64,000 nucleotides of DNA from Hemileia vastatrix (Eukaryota; Basidiomycota; Pucciniomycetes; Pucciniales; Zaghouaniaceae), in the NCBI GenBank assembly GCA_030280995.1, contig JASXTE010000001.1:28738606-28802605 (forward strand), written 5' to 3'. The number at the start of each line of letters is the position of its first letter. Positions within the stretch are counted from its first letter, which is position 1. Under the pieces are notes generated by a model. The model was given only the letters and a program-made list of their open reading frames with translations, searched no databases and had not been told where the DNA came from. The position numbers and the translations under genes are program-made. This document shows, piece by piece, positions 1 to 12,709 of the stretch.

Positions 1-1451
1 ATACAAGCATTAATTAAAAACCTTCCAACAAAGTACTAGAAGGCTTCGGAAAAAGGTAAATGTTCAATTGATGAAGGATATCTATATTATAGAAGAAAGT
101 TGATTAATGTTATTGTTATTCCTCCTTCTATGGAAGGGATCATCTTGAAAATTTGTCATGATGAAATATTGGCTGGACATTTTTATCTTTAAAAAACAAT
201 GATCAAAATTAAAAACACTGCTTGGTGGGTTAATATTTCTGAAGACACCAAATTATATGTTGAATCTTGTGATTCTTGCCAAAAATCAAAAAGATTGACT
301 GGTAAAAGAGCTGGATTAATGCAACATATTGAACCTCCTGATGCACCATGGCAGATAATAAAAATGGATTTTGTAGCAGGATTACCTATTGCTGGAAAAG
401 ACAGTTATAACTCTTGCTGGGTTATTGTGGACAGATTCACTAAAATGTTCAAATTTATTGCTACTCACAAGGATGTTTCAACTAAGGAATTAGCTTTCTT
501 ATGGTGGTCTCATATGTTTAATACTGCTGGTTCTCCTAAAGCCATAATCTCTGACAGAGACCCTAAATTTACTTCTGAATTTTGGATGTCTCTGATGGAT
601 GTGTGTGGTTGTGATCTGAAACTATCTACTTCCCATCACCCTCAGACTGATGGATTAGCTGAAAGAATGATTCAGACTCTAGAGGACATGATAAGAAGGT
701 ACTGTGCCTTTGGCCTTGAGTATAAAGATAATGACAGATTCACTCATGATTGGGTTACCTTACTGCCTGGGTTGGAATTTTCTTATAATAGCACTGTTCA
801 TTCTGTTACTCATAGAAAGCCTCTTGAGCTCTGGCTTGGATATGTTCCCAATACTCCTGCCCCAATTCTCAATATTAAAATACCTAAATTGGATTTACAT
901 TCTGGTGTAAAATCTTTTCTTCAAATGAACAACTTTGCAAAAGTCATGCTCAAAAATGTATTGAAAAATCATTTGAACATGAGAAGAAGAGATGGGACAA
1001 ATCCCATAAAGAATACACTTTTAAAAAGGGTAATGAGGTGTTAATTTCTACAGTCCACTTCAATTTACAAGGTAATAAAAAATTGAAAGACCCATTTGTT
1101 GGTCCATTTGTTGTAAGAAGAATGGTTGGTGATAATGCAGTTGAAGTTATTTTGTATTCTCCATATGACAGAAAACATCTTTTTTTTCCAATATCTCTTT
1201 TGAAACCTTATACATCCAATAGTGATTTATTTCCCAAAAGGAGGGGAAGACCAAAAAAGACCCCTAATGAAATCACTGAGACAGCGGAAATTGATGACAT
1301 TATAAATGACTGAATAGTTACTGCTGAAAAAGTTAAAGAATACTTATTGAGATTCAAGAATAAATCTTCTGAATATTTTTCTTGGATACCTGGTAAGGAA
1401 ATATCTAATATTAACACTCTGCTAAAGAAATATAAAAAGGAAAAATCATAG
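1..1451 (+). pseudogene. Element A: 3' part of Ty3/gypsy pol (integrase-chromodomain), decayed
   Basis: This is the tail of a Ty3/gypsy Pol, cut by the window edge. It begins in the linker before integrase. The integrase zinc-binding segment (CDSCQKSK) follows, then catalytic-core motifs: MDFVAGLP, an SDRDPKF block around 553-575, and TDGLAERMIQTLE around 648-685. A C-terminal chromodomain-like block ends in a Lys-rich tail and TAG at 1449-1451. Reading needs at least one frame change near 930-1040. Stops lie near 40, at 190-192 and near 1311-1313, so it cannot make a full protein. It matches the corresponding part of elements B1, B2 and E closely, which places A in that older subfamily. It is followed by a purine tract and its own 3' LTR. 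Family assignment is sure; how far the element extends to the left is unknown. Confidence 0.9.
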
Positions 1452-1486
1452 CATTTTTTTATTATTGTTTTTTTAGAGTGAGGGAG

Positions 1487-2294
1487 TGTCAGCCAGGCTA
1501 CTAGACTTTCCAGTAAAATAATTAATTATTTACTGGATGAAGCCACACCTTATTATTTTAATTATTTAATTAAATTATTTAAATTAAAACTATTTGTAAT
1601 AAATTAACTAATTACAGAATGATAAAATTAAATGAATAATTAAAATTAAATATAAAATGTCCCTTATATTTTTTCTCTAACACCGTGCTCATCAACAGGT
1701 TAGAAGAAATAAAATTTTATATTAAAAAATAGATTTTAAATAAAAATAAAATTTTAATATTCAAATAAAAATAAACATATACAAAAAATTCAAATTTATT
1801 ATTTAGAATTGACTTCTACTGTAAATATTAAATAAATTTATGTATTTCTGACATACTCTGTAAATACATCTTAAAAAAACATTTGTTTGACGCCTTCTTT
1901 TTAGAACAACTTTGTTATTTGAAAATACTCCTTCTGGAAGATTCTTTTTCTCTCTCTCTCATACTACTGTTTTTAGAATCTCATTGCCGTGGTTTTTCCC
2001 TCCTTTGCCTATATAAGGCCTCTCTATTGGTTGTTTTTTATTCATTCATTACTTACTTATTCTATTACAACTATTTACAATTCTTTTATTACTATTTATT
2101 ATTGCCTTAGTATTTACATCAAACGTAATTCTAATCCATTAATTTTAATAATAATCCAACTCTTTACCTCTTATTATTGAGTAAATAATCTTTAAGATAG
2201 GAAACTACTTACCTGAGTTTGAATTGCTTAAAATGGTTGTTACCACCATTGGACCTCCCTATAAAACCTTCTAGACTTGAAAGACCCCTTGAAA
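1487..2294 (+). repeat. Element A 3' LTR
   Basis: The LTR starts TGTCAGCCAGGCTACTAGAC directly after the purine tract AGAGTGAGGGAG. It has a TATA-like TATATAAGG near 2011 and ends with CTTCTAGACTTGAAAG...CTTGAAA, a mutated form of the usual CTTGACA. Its first half (U3) matches the LTR at 16124 and the solo LTR H. Its last part (U5, with TAGACTTGAAAG) is the same type as in B1. No paired 5' LTR or target duplication can be checked because the element starts outside the window. Confidence 0.85.
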
Positions 2295-5025
2295 ATTCCA
2301 AACCAGGAGTTTCCTTGGTATTTTGATGATTATCTCTTGGATTTTTGATTGATGATTATCCTGCAAAGAGTTCCAAATAGATTTGATAATACCATTATCT
2401 GAAAAAATTCAAAACCTCAATAAATCAGGGAAAGAATTATTTATAAAGAAGAAAAATTTAGGAAAAAAATGATAAAAAAAATTTGAGGAATTGAAATACC
2501 TTAGGAGTGGTACAATGAAAAGTATCAGGAAAAATATGCATATTACAAAATATCAAACTTCAAAAATGTAAATTAGTTTACTTAAAAAAACTCAAGTTTA
2601 AAAGTAGATATCTCAGAAATTTATGAGTTAAAATTGATTCTGTTTTCTTGAAATGAAATTCATGCCTCTAGAGAGCTTGTAATCAAAATAATCTGTGATT
2701 CAAATGAGCCAAAATTCATCAAATGTTTATATTCATCCTCATGTAAAAAAAATCACAAAATAGGAAGGACTTATCCAAAAAAGATATTTAGCTGACTAAA
2801 TCAGAGCCAAAAGTCTGAAGTATGATTTGAAATAGATTAAATAATTCCTATATGCATATTATGCAACATTGAACTTAAAAAATGTAAATTAGTCTATGAA
2901 ACAAGACTCAGCTTTGGAAGCAGATATCTCAGAAACCACTAGACCAAATTCAACGCCGTTTTCTGAAAATGAAATTCATTCTTCTTGTGCATCTTTCAAC
3001 CAAAGTATAAGTCATTTAATTAATCCATACCCTATTTTGGACTCTTTTTTTTGAATTAAAAGAAAATTAAAAAAGGGTTATAAAAATTAAAGCAAGGGTT
3101 TATCAATGGGCTTAAAAGATCTATTTTAGCTAACTATGTTATTTATAAGTATTAAATTTTTTCCATTGTAAGACCTACTTGATAAGATTAAAATAAAGTT
3201 GATGGAAGTTTGATCCAAGTGGATGATAAATATCTCAACAACCAGTCAGCCAAATCAGATGTTTCTTGGTGGATATGAGAGCCAGTCTTCTGGAGAACCT
3301 TCTTAAAAAAGGAAATGTGATTTGAGTAAACAAAAAAATATATAGAAAAAATAAATACACAAATTCAGAGAAATAAAATCAGTTAAAATTGAAAAAAGAT
3401 GGTGGGAGAATGACTTACCTGATGAGATGTCTTTAAAGATGTGAAAGAACCAGATAGAAGTTCAGGAAGTGATGGATAAAAGAAACAGAAGAAGAGTTAA
3501 GGAAGTGAGAGAAGATGAATTAAATAATATGAGGGATCATTGAAAAACAGAAAGAATGAAAAATTATGCAATTTCTGAAAATATGCAACTTGATGTTGAG
3601 ATGATGAACCAAAATGAATAAGGAAGGGGAAAAATATGCTTTCAGTGAAAATTTAAAATAAAATTCAATATGAAAAAATAAAATAATATACCCAAGTGGA
3701 AAGTACATGCAACTTGATCATTTTGAGAGCATTAAAAAAGTATTTAAAATTGTTGTGTTGAGGATTTTGTAGTGTGATTGGCATGATGACTGAGTTTTTT
3801 GGATAGAAACTTGATCAGTAATATTTTATAAAGAAAGAATGAAAAGTGCAAAACTTACTGGGGCATGGTGTGTAAAACATTTTATCAAAAAATTGGGAGG
3901 ATCTTTGTATTGGTGGGCTGAGCTGTGGTTGGAAAATTTGCACTAAAGTAGGACATATTTGACCCCATGTTTGAAATGTCAGGTACCAAATCAGCCATGT
4001 TTCATGGTGTGTTTATGTGGCAGTTCTCAAATGAAATCTTCCAGGCATTTTTGTTCAAGTTTGAGACCCCCTATTTAAAAGTATATGGGTAGAGGATGAA
4101 GAAGAGATCCTTATAAAGGTGAATAAAATATTACTTTCAAAATTTTTTACAGATATATATTAAAATGAAATAAAGTTTTTAGATATTTTTGTCATTATAT
4201 TGGTTTCCACTTTTAAATGCTGTTACTATTTCACATTTACTCATACCAAAAATTGTGAGAGTGATTTAGATAAACATTATATATTTAAATAGAAAAACTT
4301 GCATATTAATTTCCATAACAACCTTTCAAGTTATACATTTTTAGGACTATTTTTATTTTTATTTAAATATAAATATTTCTTTTAATTGAGTAACTGAAGA
4401 TTTTATTTTCAATAGCCTGTAGGTCTCATATTTTAGGTAAAATAAAAAAAATTATACAAATTTTAGTTTTACAAAGACTTAATAGATTTGAAGTGAGAAG
4501 TTACTATATCCTTTTTAAAATTTGAAAAAAGGAATGTCATTAGTTATTTCAATCCCTATAGTTTTAATATTTGTGATTAAAAAATTTGCTAAAATTATCT
4601 ATTGTTGACATTATTTTTTAAAAGATGTCATTATTGTAGATTATATTTACTTTCATAATTTTATGCTTTATCTTTTGGATGCAAAGTAATGCTTATGTAT
4701 GTTAAAGAATAATTTCATCCTCTAAATTGATAATCATCTTGGATATTAAAAAGCTTATGTAGGATAAATATGTGCTCAATGTGTGCTCAATGAAGGATAA
4801 AATCATAGTTATAATTGATCAACTTTTGCATAACTTCAGATCAATTGAGGTTCATTTTTGGACCAATATGAGAATAAATATAAATCTAACACTAATTTAC
4901 TTATGTTTATAAAGTATTCATAAACCTGGCATAATGAAAGGACACTCTAAAGTTCAGGAGACCGGATTTCTAGAAGTTTACCTCTAGATTACCTGTGGTG
5001 ATAAGTGCGGATATTCCAGCACTTA
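2295..5025. other. Non-coding AT-rich stretch between elements A and B1
   Basis: I see no convincing coding frame on either strand and no transposon coding homology. The only ordered structure is the diverged tandem repeat at about 2535-3300. The stretch ends in CATCC at 5026-5030, the left copy of the B1 target duplication; the sequence resumes at 13524. It is probably old, decayed intergenic or repeat-derived DNA. Confidence 0.6.
2535..3300. repeat. Degenerate tandem repeat, period about 316 bp
   Basis: Several blocks recur in the same order at an offset of 316-317 bp: TATGCATATT at 2535 and 2851, AATGTAAATTAGT at 2565 and 2881, AGATATCTCAGAAA at 2606 and 2923, and a GAAATGAAATTCAT-like block at 2650 and 2966. 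A third, weaker copy is visible near 3225-3260, where TATCTCAACAACCAG...CCAAATCAG resembles TATCTCAGAAACCAC...CCAAATTCA. The copies differ at many positions, so the duplication is old. Confidence 0.6.
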
Positions 5026-5030
5026 CATCC

Positions 5031-5841
5031 TTTCATCCAGGCTACTAGACTTACCTGGTAAAATAATTAATTATTTTACTGAGGTGAAGCCATGCATTTT
5101 TTAAAATTCTTATTAATAATTAATTATTTAATATTTACTTATGTATTACTTACAACTGTCTAAGCTAATTATATTAAGTAGTGTAAATAATTAATTTAAG
5201 TAAGTGTCCCATACATTTTTACTCCCTAACACTGTGCTCAATAATAAAGTTGATTGGGAATAAAAATTAATAATAAAATTTTAATAAAAAACCTTAAAAA
5301 AATTATATTACTTCATTGAGAGATCTGGATTTCCGTAAAATAAATATAATTAACTCAAATGCATTGTATTAATTGTAACAGTCCAAGGGAACTTATACTT
5401 TATTACCAAGGAAAATGATGCCCTTGTTGATGTACCAATTAATTAATTTTTTCTTATGTCATATATATACTCCTTCTTAGTCAGCTTCTTTCTCACATCC
5501 TTGCAGTAGATGGTGTAAATTCCGTGTCTTTATTTCCCTCATTTTTGCCTATAAAAGGCCCTCACTTTTGTGCTTTTCAAAACATTCCTTACTTATTTAC
5601 TTTATGATAACTACATACAAGAACTATTTATTATTATCAATTATTGTTTTAGTATTTACATTAAAACCGTGATTCTAAACCTTTAAATATAATAGTAATC
5701 TCCATCTTTACCTCTTGTTATTTGAGTAAATAATCTTTAAAAGTTAATAAAATACATACCAAGTTTGAATCCTCTGAAACCCATTGTGGCTGTCCTTGGA
5801 CCTCCTTGGAAAACCTTCTAGACTTGAAAGCCCACTTGACA
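5031..5841 (+). repeat. Element B1 5' LTR
   Basis: This LTR is homologous to 12710-13523 along its whole length. It has a TATA-like CCTATAAAAGGCC near 5548 and the end CTTCTAGACTTGAAAGCCCACTTGACA split over 5815-5841. The sequence that follows, GTTGGGTGCCTTTCC, is the counterpart of the primer-binding region in elements C and D. Confidence 0.9.
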
Positions 5842-5974
5842 GTTGGGTGCCTTTCCAAATCGTGGACAGCGCATCGTTACTTGAGGCCGGAGACCATGGG
5901 GACCATCGCCATTTAAGGTACCTATAAGGACAAGTGAATGACAAAAATGACAAACGTCATATATCACGTGACAA

Positions 5975-6045
5975 AAATTTTTGCTGCAAACGGGAATCAA
6001 ACCGCGCTCCAAAACTTAGGTTCATATATTGACTTAATGTCTTAT
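5975..6045 (-). other. tRNA-like (B-box) motif in the B1 leader, antisense to the element
   Basis: Read on the minus strand, the segment holds GGTTTGATTCCCG, close to the T-arm/B-box of tRNA genes. Upstream of it is TTAAGTCAATATATGAAC, weakly A-box-like. The same block is present in B2 and E and, more diverged, in C and D. No complete cloverleaf can be drawn. It is a relic or a look-alike, not a functional tRNA. Confidence 0.3.
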
Positions 6046-6199
6046 ATTTTGTGGTAATTATTGAAATTACTATTTGTGGGTCACTTTGCACTCTTCACTC
6101 TCTACATATTTCCTTTTACTCAGCACTCTGTAAGTGGCATTAATTTGCTCATTTTACAGGGGGAGGTGTCTAGTAAATTGGAATTAAATTTATTTATTT

Positions 6200-6560
6200 A
6201 TTTTATTTTTCCTAGTTGAAAAAGATAGAGCGATTGTGTTCTAATTATATTTTAAAAAGTTATTCATTATAATTTTCAGTTGACTCTTGTCCTGATATAT
6301 TTAAATTTTATTTGTTCCAGTTGACAAATTTTCCTGACAATAAAATTCTTAAATTTCATATTTAATATTTCAGTAGAAATTAAGTCCTGGTAATTATTTA
6401 TTTTTCAGTTAATTTAAAATCCTGATAATAATTATCATAAAATTGTTAATAAAAAATTTAAATTTAATTCTTCAGTTGATTATTTTATAATTCTGGTTTT
6501 AAATTGTTTTGAATTAATAAATTGATTATTATTTTAGTTGATTTTATCCTAAAGAATTTT
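6200..6560 (+). repeat. B1 leader array of CAGTTGAC...TCCTG motifs
   Basis: The untranslated leader contains several spaced copies of a motif of the form CAGTTGAC, a few bases, then GTCCTG (for example near 6280, 6318, 6370, 6410 and 6475), separated by AT-rich spacers. The same array is longer and clearer in B2 and E. Confidence 0.6.
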
Positions 6561-6650
6561 ATTATTATATTATTATTTTTTAAATAAAAGTAAAAATACA
6601 AACTAATTCATCTTATTGTCTCCCTCCCTCATTTCAGTTAAATTTAAAAA

Positions 6651-9600
6651 ATGACTGATCAAGGTGTTTCTGCTGCAGGTGAAGAGGAATTGGATTTAAT
6701 TGATTATGATGAGGCTACTTCTGTATTTTCTCATTAAACTAGAAAATTATCTCAAATTAATCAATCATTGCCCCAATCAGGATGTAGAGATAGAGGAAGT
6801 AGAAATTCTGGTAGAAACAACTCAGGAACAGAAACCTGTAATAAACCCCCCAGAAGAACTTCCAAAAGGCTTCAAAATAAAAAAGATGCCACAACCTCAA
6901 CAAGTGAAGAACCTTTCAACACACATAAAAGAATTAAGTACAGAAAACTTGAGATTGAGGTCAAGAGTAGATGCTCTAGAGGAAAAGTTAATAAAGAGAG
7001 ATGCTTTTCTTCAAGAGAAGAGGATACCTCCTGCCCCAAGTAATCTTCAACAATTGGCTCCCCAGCAGCCAGAGATAGTGGAAGTATGCAAGTGGTATTG
7101 GGATTGGCTGAACACTCAGTGGTATTACCTGTCTCAATATCAACAGACTCAATTGCCCCAAGCAGGTCCATCAAGACCCAGCGAAGTCAACCCCACACCT
7201 CCTCACCCCTATCAAGGAGGAAGAAGAAGAAAAAAAAATATTATCTTTCCCAGAAAACCTTGTTAAGCCCCTCTATTGATTCTCAAGTACCATTTCTTGT
7301 AACTAATTCAGTTCCTTCAGGTAATTCTGGAAGAGGAGATGAGACTATGAGACCTGTAGAGGCTGAGAACAGTAGAAAAATTGCTCAAATTTCAAATGTA
7401 TCTAATCCTTTAGTTCTAATTGTTAGTTCAATGATAAATCCTGATATGTCTATTATTTATGAAACACTTTAGCCTGAGTTTTATTAGAATCTGGAAAGTT
7501 ACTCTGTTTCCTTATTGAGAAACACTCCAGATTTAGTTAATATTTATGATGAATATTTGAGGGATATTATTTCTAAACAAAATCATATAATGAACAACAT
7601 GCAATTGACTCAGAAATATAATATTTTGTCAACTGAACAGGGTTATCAAGCATTGAGGAGTGAATTACAGAGAGTTTCTGATGATTTGTTTAATTACAAA
7701 GCAACCCATGAAAAGAAAGTTGCTTTATGGCAAAATATCAAAAATTATTTGTCTAAACTTCAAGATACTGTATCTACCTGTTTCCAGGAGCTGGAGATAA
7801 ATAAGATGAATCTGAAAAGATTGAATGACCATTATTCATCTTTTCAATTTAAAAATCAGTTATCTTTTTCAACAATCAATGAGAGTTTATCTAGCTTTCC
7901 AAGAGTGAAAACCAGACTAATAACCATTGAGGAGAAATTGAACTCATTGTTTAATGATAAAAATTATTCTGTCATTTCTTTAAATGAACATATAGTACAG
8001 GATGCTCCAAGGTTACCTGTGGCTAGTTAATCTAAAGGAAAATTAGTTCCAGAAATACCTGTTGATACCACTGAGTTTCCATCAAAAATTGATGATGCAC
8101 AAGGATCTTCAACAGAGGGATTAAACAATGAGATTACCACGCAATTAGAGAAATTGCAGCTGCTCCTTACTCAGAAACAAGCTGGTACTAAGGAGACTCC
8201 TTCAAATCAAAAGAATTGGGCAAAACTTGACCAGTACCCAACATTTGATTGTGATTCTTCTTCTGATTGGCAGCAATTTATTGGCAGAATTGATAACTTA
8301 AAAAATTCTTACAAAATCCCAAATGAGGAAATTGTGTCTAAGTTAATTTCTTTAATTACCAATGTTGCCCTAATGTGGTATGACTCTGTTCTCCTGGACA
8401 GGAATGACTACTCTTGGGAAGATTGGAAAAAATTGATCATAGCGCAATTTGGTGGCTCCAAGTTCAGGATGGCTCAACAAAAGCAGTATGAGGAAACTAA
8501 ATGCTCTTCCACTGTTAAACCTATTGAGTTCTTAATAAAACTTGTAAAAATCTAGAGGGAAATGGACCCAAATATAAAGTTTGAGTTATGGAAGGACAGG
8601 ATCCTTTATAAATTTCCAATGTCTTTGAGAGACTTGATAGTGGCTAGGACTTAGTTCTCCAGAGAAACTTCTTGTTTCATTAATACTTTCAATGAGATCC
8701 TTATAAACAAAAATTATGATGCCAGAAGATTCATTCCTAGGACCCATTTGGAGCAATCCTCTACTTACCAACAGAAACCTCTGGAAAGGGTTGGTAAACC
8801 TTCTGCCCCTGTTGCACCTAAAAAGTATGCAACAAACACTTGTTTCAAGTGCAACAAGCCTTGGCAGAAGGGCCATGTTTGTAACATGAAGATAAATCTT
8901 GTGGAACAAACAGATGAGCATGCTGATGACACAGTAGCACTGGATGATACTTCAAGTGATTGCACCAGCAATATTTCATATGAATCTCAACAAGAAAACT
9001 TTATGCTGGAAGAGGATATTCATTATTTAAATACTATTGATATTGATAATAATTGTTTAGCTACAGTTGAGGATGCTGAGATAATAAAAAACATTGATAG
9101 CTCAATTGTTATTGCCCCTCTCAAGGCACCAGTCTTGATTAATAGAAGCAGAATTGAAGTTGTTGTGGATTCTGGAGCTGGAGGAAGTGTAGTATCTGAA
9201 AGAGCACTTTCTTCAGTAGATCAAGACTATAAATCAAAACTAATGCCTAACATTTCTGAAAACTGGAGAGGTTATGGCTCTATTTTTTCCCCCATTGGTC
9301 AATACAAAGCCACAGTATTTTTTAAATATAACCATGGTTTTGTAAGAGCTATTTGTGATTTTATTGTCATTAAAAATGATAACTTAATTAATTGTTTTAT
9401 TGTGAGGAGTGATATTTTAACCAAGTATGGCATAAAATTGGATCCTTCAAACCAATGTTTGACAATGGGGATAAATGGGAAGAGAAAATTTAAGATTTCC
9501 TCCCCTAAAAGATTAGTAAAACCAGAGTTGAACACATGTAATTCTGTGGTTCAATATAAAGGAAGATCTAAAAAAGAAATGCATGCCCTTATGTCTGAAA

Positions 9601-12600
9601 TTGACAATGCCTTTTTTGTAGAACAACTTTCTGGTGAGGATAAAGACTCCATCATTAACTTGATAAAGTCTTTTCCTATGGCCTTTGCTCATGGGTCAAA
9701 TGAACTGGGATTAGTTAAAGAAGAAATGAAACTTTAATTTTCTTGTCCATTAACTGATATACCACCTAGTTTAAAGAAGAAGCCTTATCCTTATCCTCCC
9801 ACAAAGAGAAAAGATATTGAAGACAATATCTCTACCCTTTTACAAATGAATATCATTGAAAACGTAGTTGAAACACCTTAATATTGTGTTAACTCACCTG
9901 TCCTAATTTCTTATGAGAAAGATAAAGCCAGGTTATGTGGTGATTATAGAGCACTAAACACTTAAACTTTTGATGATATCTATCCTTTACCTAGAATTAG
10001 CTCTATACATGCCACCTTACAGGGTGCTAAATATATCAGCTGTTTGGATGGTAATAAGGGATATCACCAGGTACCTGTTGAGAAAAATTCTCAGAAATCT
10101 CTGATGATTGCTACTCATATGGGTATTTATAAGTATGTTAGGATGCCATTTGGCCCTAAAAATGCCCCTTCAGTTTTTCAAAAAGTCATGGATAACACTT
10201 TCCATCAGGAGATAATTGAAGTATGGCTGATGGTTTATATTTATAATATCATTATATTCTCAAAAAAATTTGAGGACCATCTCAACCACCTGTGTAAAGT
10301 GTTCCAAAAAATGGATGAGATAAATATGACACTTGCTTTGAAGAAATGTAAATTTGGTTTCCATTCTTTAAATTTCTTGGTCTTGTTGTTTCAGGCTTAC
10401 AGATATGTGTTGACCAAAACAAAGTTGTAGCCATCAACAGGTGAAGGTTCCTACTACAGTTAGAGAGCAACAGAGTTTTTGGGAATGTGTGGATACTATA
10501 AACAGTATATTAAAAATTACCAAGTCATAGCTTTACCCCTTACCCAATTAACTAGAAAGGATGTTGCTTTTTTCTGGAATAGTGAAAGACAAAGAGCCTT
10601 TGACACTATGAAACACTGTTTAATGTAAGCACCTATTTTTTCTTTACCTGACTTTAATCAACCATTTGTTTTATATACTGATGCCAGTTTTATTGGTCTT
10701 GGTGCTGCCCTCCATCAAAAACAAGTGATAAATGATAAAGTATCAGAAGTAGTAATTTATTATATTTCAAGAACCTTGAAAAATAGTGAGTTGAAATATG
10801 GTGCTACTCAATTGGAATGTTTAGCTGTAGTGTGGGCTCTAGAAAAGCTACATTGTTACCTAGATGACCAGAAATTTGAACTTGTCACTGACTGCAGTGC
10901 AGTTAAATCCCTTTTAAACTTGAAAACACCTAACAGACATATGTTCAGATGGCAGTTAGCTGTTCAAGAATACAGAGGGAGAATGACAATTATTCATAGG
11001 GTTGGTATTGTTCACTCAAATGTGGATATGTTATCAAGGTTACCTTTACCAATTGATGACCCTAATCCTGCTTATGATCCTGATGATGAAATTATTCATA
11101 TTCATGGGATATATGTGGTTGATATGGAGGAAGAGCTATTACAGCTTATTCTGGATTCATATGATAAGGACACTGACTTAAAAAATTTATGCACCATATT
11201 AAATGATCCAAAGAATGCTTCAATACAAGCATTGATTAAAACCCTTCTACCAAAGTACCAAAAAGCTTTGGAAAAAAAGTAAATTTTCTATAGATGAAGG
11301 TTATCTATATTAAAGAAGAAAGTTGAGTAATGTTATTGTTATTCCTCCTTCTATGAAAGAAATCATCTTGAAAATTTGTCATGATGAAATACTAGCTGGA
11401 CATTCTGATCTTGAAAAAACAATGATCAGAATTAAAAACACTGCTTGGTGGGTAACTATGTCTGAAGACACAAAATTATATGTTGAATCTTGTGATTCTT
11501 GCCAGAAATCAAAAAGATTGACTGGTAAAAGAGCTGGATTAATGCAACATATTGAACCTCCTGATGCACCATGGCAGATAATAAACATGGAATTTGTAAC
11601 AGGATTACCTATTGCTTGAAAAGACAGTTATAACTCTTGCTGGGTTATTGTGGAAAGATTCACTAAAATGTGTAAATTTATCCCTACCCACAAGGATGTT
11701 TCCACTAAAGAATTAGCTTTCTTATGGTGGTCTCATATGTTTAATACTGCTGGTTTTCCTAAAGCCATAATCTCTGACAGAGACCCTAAATTTACTTCTG
11801 AATTTTGGATGTCTCTGATGGATGTGTGTGGTTGTGATCTGAAGCTATCTACTGCCCATCACCCTCAGACTGATGGATTAGCTGAAAGAATGATTCAGAC
11901 TCTAGAGGACATGATAAGAAGGTACTGTGCCTTTGGCCTTGAGTATAAAGCTAATGACAGATTTACTCATGATAGGGTTACCTTACTTCCTAGGTTAGAA
12001 TTTGCCTATAATAGCACTGTTCATTCTGTTACTCAAAGAAAGCCTTTTGAGCTCTGGCTTGAATATGTTCCAAATACTCCTGCCCAAATTCTCAATAACA
12101 AAATACCTAAATTGGATATACATCCTGGTGTAAAATCTTTTCTTCAAATGCAACAACTTTGCAGAATTCATGCTCAAAAATGTATTGAAAAATCATTTGA
12201 ATATGAGAAGAAGAGATGGGACAAATTCCATAAAGAATACACTTTTAAAAAGGGTGATGAAGTGTTTATTTATACAGTAAACTTTAATTTACAAGGAAAT
12301 AATAAATTAAAAGACCCATTTGTTGGTCCATTTGTTGTCAGAAGAATGATTGGAGATAATGCAGTTGAGGTTATTTTGTATTCTCCATATGACATAAAAC
12401 ATCCTGTTTTTCCAATATCTCTTCTGAAACCTTACACATCCAATAGTGATTTATTTCCAAAAAGGAGGGGAAGACCAAAGAAAACCCCAAATGAAATCAC
12501 TGAAACAGCAGAAATTGAAAAAATTCTTAATGACAGAATAGTCACTGCTGAAAAATGTACAGAATACTTATTGAGATTCAAGAATAAATCATCTGCATAT

Positions 12601-12675
12601 GATTCTTTGATACCTGAAAAGGAGATATTTAATCTTCCTACTCTACTAAAAAAGTATAAAATGAAAAAATCATAG
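6651..12675 (+). pseudogene. B1 gag-pol, disabled
   Basis: The start is ATG at 6651 (MTDQGVSAAGEEELDLID). The remains in order are: an acidic N-terminus; an intron-like segment after TACTTCT; a dual-coding stretch to 7266; a Gag coiled coil (7515-8030); and a Gag core containing WAKLDQYPTFD (8154-8555). Then come the zinc knuckle CFKCNKPWQKGHVC and protease VVDSGAGGSVVSE (near 9165). Reverse transcriptase and RNase H follow, with YIDD changed to YIYN near 10235, and then integrase and a chromodomain ending in TAG at 12673-12675. Stops and frameshifts occur in almost every domain (for example at 8034, 8553, 9735, 10428, 10626, 11280 and 11617). The changed RT active site shows it is dead beyond the stops. 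It is closest to B2 and E. Confidence 0.9.
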
Positions 12676-12709
12676 CATTTTTTTTATTGTTTTTTTTAGA
12701 GTAAGGGAG

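Noticed and set aside
1883..2180. Overlapping hydrophobic ORFs in the A LTR
   Set aside because: T-rich LTR sequence after the TATA region, not conserved in other LTRs.
5744..6012. Minus-strand ORFs over the B1 LTR-leader boundary
   Set aside because: They cover the primer-binding region and tRNA-like block and are not open in B2 or E.
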